Assembly (NCBI GenBank): GCA_913778505.1
Contig: CAJYWD010000036.1
Location: 1 to 64,000, forward strand
Length of the DNA stretch: 64,000 bases
Source of the DNA: an uncultured Chryseobacterium sp.
Lineage (GTDB): Bacteria; Bacteroidota; Bacteroidia; Flavobacteriales; Weeksellaceae
Direction: 5' to 3'
In this document: positions 61,633-64,000 of the stretch, piece by piece
Layout of the letters: every line of letters begins with the position of its first letter
Numbering within the stretch: the stretch's first letter is position 1
Position numbers and translations under genes: made by a program
Notes under the pieces: generated by a model
Database searches by the model: none
The model's input: only the letters and a program-made list of their open reading frames with translations
What the model was told of the DNA's origin: nothing

Positions 61633-63036
61633 TTAAAACAAAACCTTGTCATCTTTTCTTAATTCCTCCAGATATTGGCTTTTATCGTCACGATAAAAAA
61701 GATTCATCGTCTCAAAAGGAATCATTTTTAAATCTTTGTTGACGATGTGAACGCAGGATTTTTTGACCGCACGGACATCAAAATCGTGGGCATCCATAAA
61801 ATTCATAATGATGATTCTGAACAGATTATCATAATCCAAATCAGGTGCAGAAACCTCTGGAAGACAACATAATAACTGATTGACTTTAGGTTTCACCTTA
61901 TCCACAGAAATGCCGGTGCTGAAGATGTCCAAAAGCTGCATCTGCAATCCAGTATCCTGTTCGTAAACGATGGTATTCCGGGTTTCGTTATTGAGTAAAT
62001 CGGCAGGATTGATATATCTTGTCAAAGGAATGGTTTCGCCTTCCAATTTTAGAATGTAGCCCATTGCCAGAGCATCCGGATTACACGGAACCGGAATGAT
62101 ATCATCCGAATTCAGAAGCGGAAATTGATTCAGAATCTCTTGTCTTACTTCTGTTAAAGTTATCTTTTCGTGCGCCGAATCTTCCCGGTTTCTTCCGGCA
62201 ATTTCGACTGGTTGGAAGGTGATGCCACGCACACATTGTTGTTTCAGAGCAAACTCGATGATTTTGCCAATTTCATCAATATTTTTATCTTTTTGAAGAA
62301 CGATGACAAGCGTTGTGGAAAGATTCAGAGCATTGAGTTTTTCCAAAGCCTTCATTCTTATATCAGTCAAATCCTTTCCCCGAAAATCTTCCAGAACTTC
62401 AGGTTTAAAGGAATCAAACTGGAGATAAATTTCAAATTCAGGCGCATAAGTAGCGAGCTTTTCAGCAAAACCGGGGTCATTGGCGATTCTTATACCGTTG
62501 GTATTGAGCATCAGATGCTTGATGGGCTTTGACTTCGCAATGTCCATTATTTTGAAAAACTCGGGATGAACGGTCGGCTCTCCACCACTGATCTGAACCA
62601 CATCCGGCTCGCCTTCATTTTTGACAATGACATCAAACATGGCTTCAATTTCTTCCAGACTTCTGTGACTTCCGTAATGGGGCGACGACATGGCGTAGCA
62701 CGTTGGGCAAGTCAGATTGCAACGGTCTGTCACCTCAACAATAGAAAGACAGCTGTGTTGCTCGTGATCCACGCACAATCCGCAATCGTAAGGACAGCCA
62801 TATTCTACATCTGTTCCGAAATGAACAGGCATTTCGGATGCTTTGTTGTAGTTTCTGATGTTCTTATAATAATGAACGTCGGATGCGATTTTGGTTTTGA
62901 AAAATCCGTGGTCAGGACATCTCTTGGTCATAAAAACCGACTCATCCTCAATGATGATTTTCGCACCAACTCTCTTGAGACATTCCGGACAGAGGCTGAT
63001 AGTGTAATCGTAATAGGTATAATTTCTTACAGGCAT
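61633..63036 (-). CDS. Radical SAM protein of the MJ0619/Tes-like architecture
   Basis: A 467-residue protein. An N-terminal zinc-ribbon-like part (SLCPECLKRVGA, KRCPDHGFFKTKI) leads to the Cys-rich block YGCPYDCGLCVDHEQHSCLS. The radical SAM motif EVTDRCNLTCPTCYAMSSP (CxxxCxxC) follows, and QISGGEPTVHPEFF is the SAM-binding GGE strand. The C-terminal part has a further LLCCLPEV pair. This order matches the family of archaeal MJ0619 and the tetraether lipid synthase Tes, which joins lipid tails. The bacterial role is unknown. Upstream lie a 2-TM protein and an Lgt-like membrane protein, so a lipid or lipoprotein substrate is a fair inference. Confidence 0.88.
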   Translation of the reverse strand: MPVRNYTYYDYTISLCPECLKRVGAKIIIEDESVFMTKRCPDHGFFKTKIASDVHYYKNIRNYNKASEMPVHFGTDVEYGCPYDCGLCVDHEQHSCLSIVEVTDRCNLTCPTCYAMSSPHYGSHRSLEEIEAMFDVIVKNEGEPDVVQISGGEPTVHPEFFKIMDIAKSKPIKHLMLNTNGIRIANDPGFAEKLATYAPEFEIYLQFDSFKPEVLEDFRGKDLTDIRMKALEKLNALNLSTTLVIVLQKDKNIDEIGKIIEFALKQQCVRGITFQPVEIAGRNREDSAHEKITLTEVRQEILNQFPLLNSDDIIPVPCNPDALAMGYILKLEGETIPLTRYINPADLLNNETRNTIVYEQDTGLQMQLLDIFSTGISVDKVKPKVNQLLCCLPEVSAPDLDYDNLFRIIIMNFMDAHDFDVRAVKKSCVHIVNKDLKMIPFETMNLFYRDDKSQYLEELRKDDKVLF

Positions 63037-63047
63037 AATTCAAATTT

Positions 63048-63281
63048 TTACATTCCGCCGCATATCACGCCACTTATCAATCCACAAATCAGTAGTGAAA
63101 TCAGCATCGTCTGCCAAAACTGGGATTTGGAAAACTTGCGTCCTTCTTTGGATTCGTAAATCAGCTTGATGAACACGGTAACAACCAGGGAAACGAAGAA
63201 GGCTACCACCAGAATAATTCCAATGATGAGGGCTACCAAACCGCCCAGGCCGCCTACTTCCAAAATGATCAGACTTTTCAT
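63048..63281 (-). CDS. Small two-TM protein
   Basis: A 77-residue protein with two hydrophobic helices (about 11-38 and 59-75) joined by a basic loop (YESKEGRKFSKSQF). I do not recognise a family. It overlaps the Lgt-like gene by 4 nt and ends 11 nt before the radical SAM gene, so it is co-translated with the former. The short loop could hold a membrane partner for the radical SAM enzyme. Confidence 0.72.
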   Translation of the reverse strand: MKSLIILEVGGLGGLVALIIGIILVVAFFVSLVVTVFIKLIYESKEGRKFSKSQFWQTMLISLLICGLISGVICGGM

Positions 63282-64000
63282 ATTTTACGGATTTTCAATG
63301 CTGTTGAATGCCATGATGTTCTTAACTTAAAGATATAATAAATTATCATAACCAGAGACACCAGCTGAATAGTTCCCAAATTTCCTAAAATTTCTACTTT
63401 GGGCTTAATGAAATCCAACATAAAGCGGAATGTGAAGTAACTCAACATAAATACCTGAAAGACAAAACCTGACGGATAATAGAATTTCGTTTGAATATAC
63501 CATAAAACAAATGTGAGGATAATCAGGAAAGCAATTTCATACAGTGCTACCGGATGTCTGAGATATTGGTCACCGAGACGCATTCCAAAAACCGAATCTG
63601 TCGGAATCCCATAAGTTTCTTCATAAATTCCGGTGAAAAAGCAACCAATCCGGCCAATAATCATTGCAAAAATTAAAGGATAAACCATCAGATCACCTGT
63701 GCTTTTATGATAACCTGCGATTTTTTTTGCCAGTTCCACGCCGATTAATCCAAATGACAATCCTCCGACAATGGTGTTGCTGGTCCAGAATCTTTTCAGA
63801 TCAAAGTGATGGAAGAACAGATCAGGGTTTTCCAGATTACCGATCAATTTAGAACCTATCAGTGCACCACCTGTTGCTCCAATCAGCACTGCAGCAGATT
63901 TTGCAAAATCCATGTTTTCCGGAGATTTTCTTTTAAGATAAAAATACAGCCGCATAGCCAGAAAAATCCCGAGCGTTTCAAATACGGGATGAGCAAGAAC
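63278..64000 (-). CDS. Lgt-like prolipoprotein diacylglyceryl transferase, partial (5' end outside window)
   Basis: At least 241 residues. The reading frame is open to the window edge (the last visible residues read VLAHPVFETLGIFLAM before RLYFYLKRK), so the N-terminus lies outside. The visible part has six or seven membrane helices, with Lgt-like motifs GRIGCFFTGIYEETYG and YLRHPVALYEIAF. Lgt transfers diacylglycerol from phosphatidylglycerol to prolipoproteins. The usual GRxGNFxNxE signature is changed (Cys replaces Asn), so it may be a divergent paralogue with another substrate. An ATG at 63955 is internal to the frame. Confidence 0.85.
   Translation of the reverse strand, partial: VLAHPVFETLGIFLAMRLYFYLKRKSPENMDFAKSAAVLIGATGGALIGSKLIGNLENPDLFFHHFDLKRFWTSNTIVGGLSFGLIGVELAKKIAGYHKSTGDLMVYPLIFAMIIGRIGCFFTGIYEETYGIPTDSVFGMRLGDQYLRHPVALYEIAFLIILTFVLWYIQTKFYYPSGFVFQVFMLSYFTFRFMLDFIKPKVEILGNLGTIQLVSLVMIIYYIFKLRTSWHSTALKIRKI

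Noticed and set aside
1-64000. tRNA, rRNA, riboswitch, prophage or complete insertion sequence
   Set aside because: No cloverleaf, rRNA segment, riboswitch core, transposase or integrase was recognised by eye; a covariance search could still find a divergent RNA.

Overview
The window reads as one contiguous chromosomal segment of a flavobacterium in the Chryseobacterium branch (Weeksellaceae). The grounds are protein families typical of that group (DUF6266, DUF4296, DUF4251, 2TM-domain proteins, TPR-HTH regulators, a T9SS type A sorting tail), a moderately AT-rich sequence, Bacteroidetes-type -7 boxes (TAnnTTTG) in front of many genes, almost no Shine-Dalgarno sequences, several TTG starts, and flavobacterial dispersed intergenic repeats. 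I found no rRNA, tRNA, CRISPR array, prophage or intact insertion sequence.

Layout. 1-797 is gene-free and rich in short inverted repeats. 798-1433 is a GC-rich DUF6266 gene that looks acquired. 1620-10596 is mostly housekeeping: a GT2 glycosyltransferase, DUF4296 lipoprotein, Tgt, an LptF/LptG-type permease, BirA, RsfS, FtsH, a LUD protein, CdsA and Psd. 10600-12519 (minus) holds a DUF4251 lipoprotein, a GT4 glycosyltransferase and a YgjV-like membrane protein. ClpC and MnmA follow. 16586-16924 holds a Fic N-terminal remnant between two related palindromes. 16925-20291 (minus) is a LytS/LytTR-type two-component operon with two 2TM proteins and an ICMT-like methyltransferase; the kinase itself carries a C-terminal 2TM domain.

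20444-30183 holds a small membrane ORF, a PA0069-type radical SAM protein, MenD, PabC/PabB (minus), two multipass membrane proteins, an AI-2E-family permease, DUF3820, a GT9 glycosyltransferase and an LPS-kinase-like protein. 30272-34083 (minus) carries UvrB and a BlaI/BlaR1-like pair whose operator covers its own -7 box. A MORN-like lipoprotein and a PQQ-type sugar dehydrogenase follow, then (minus) a TonB-dependent receptor, TsaB, an NTF2-like protein, an SDR, MsrB and an acyl-CoA dehydrogenase. 42848-46112 is a metal-handling cassette: a Cys-rich secreted protein, a secreted HMA protein, and a TonB-dependent receptor with its own N-terminal HMA domain.

46168-59539 holds DUF2007, PyrD, a TPR-HTH regulator, a T9SS-secreted Asp-box protein, a TruC-like pseudouridine synthase, GlyRS, a large secreted protein of unknown function, an M48 peptidase, a DUF1905/YdeI protein and GuaC. 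DUF1835 and DUF2625 proteins follow. The right end (minus) is an Lgt-like membrane protein cut by the window edge, a two-TM small protein, a radical SAM protein of the MJ0619/Tes-like architecture and an MTA/SAH-type nucleosidase. I read this as a candidate lipid-modification cluster. The most unusual systems are this cluster, the HMA-TonB receptor cassette and the 2TM-fused kinase operon.
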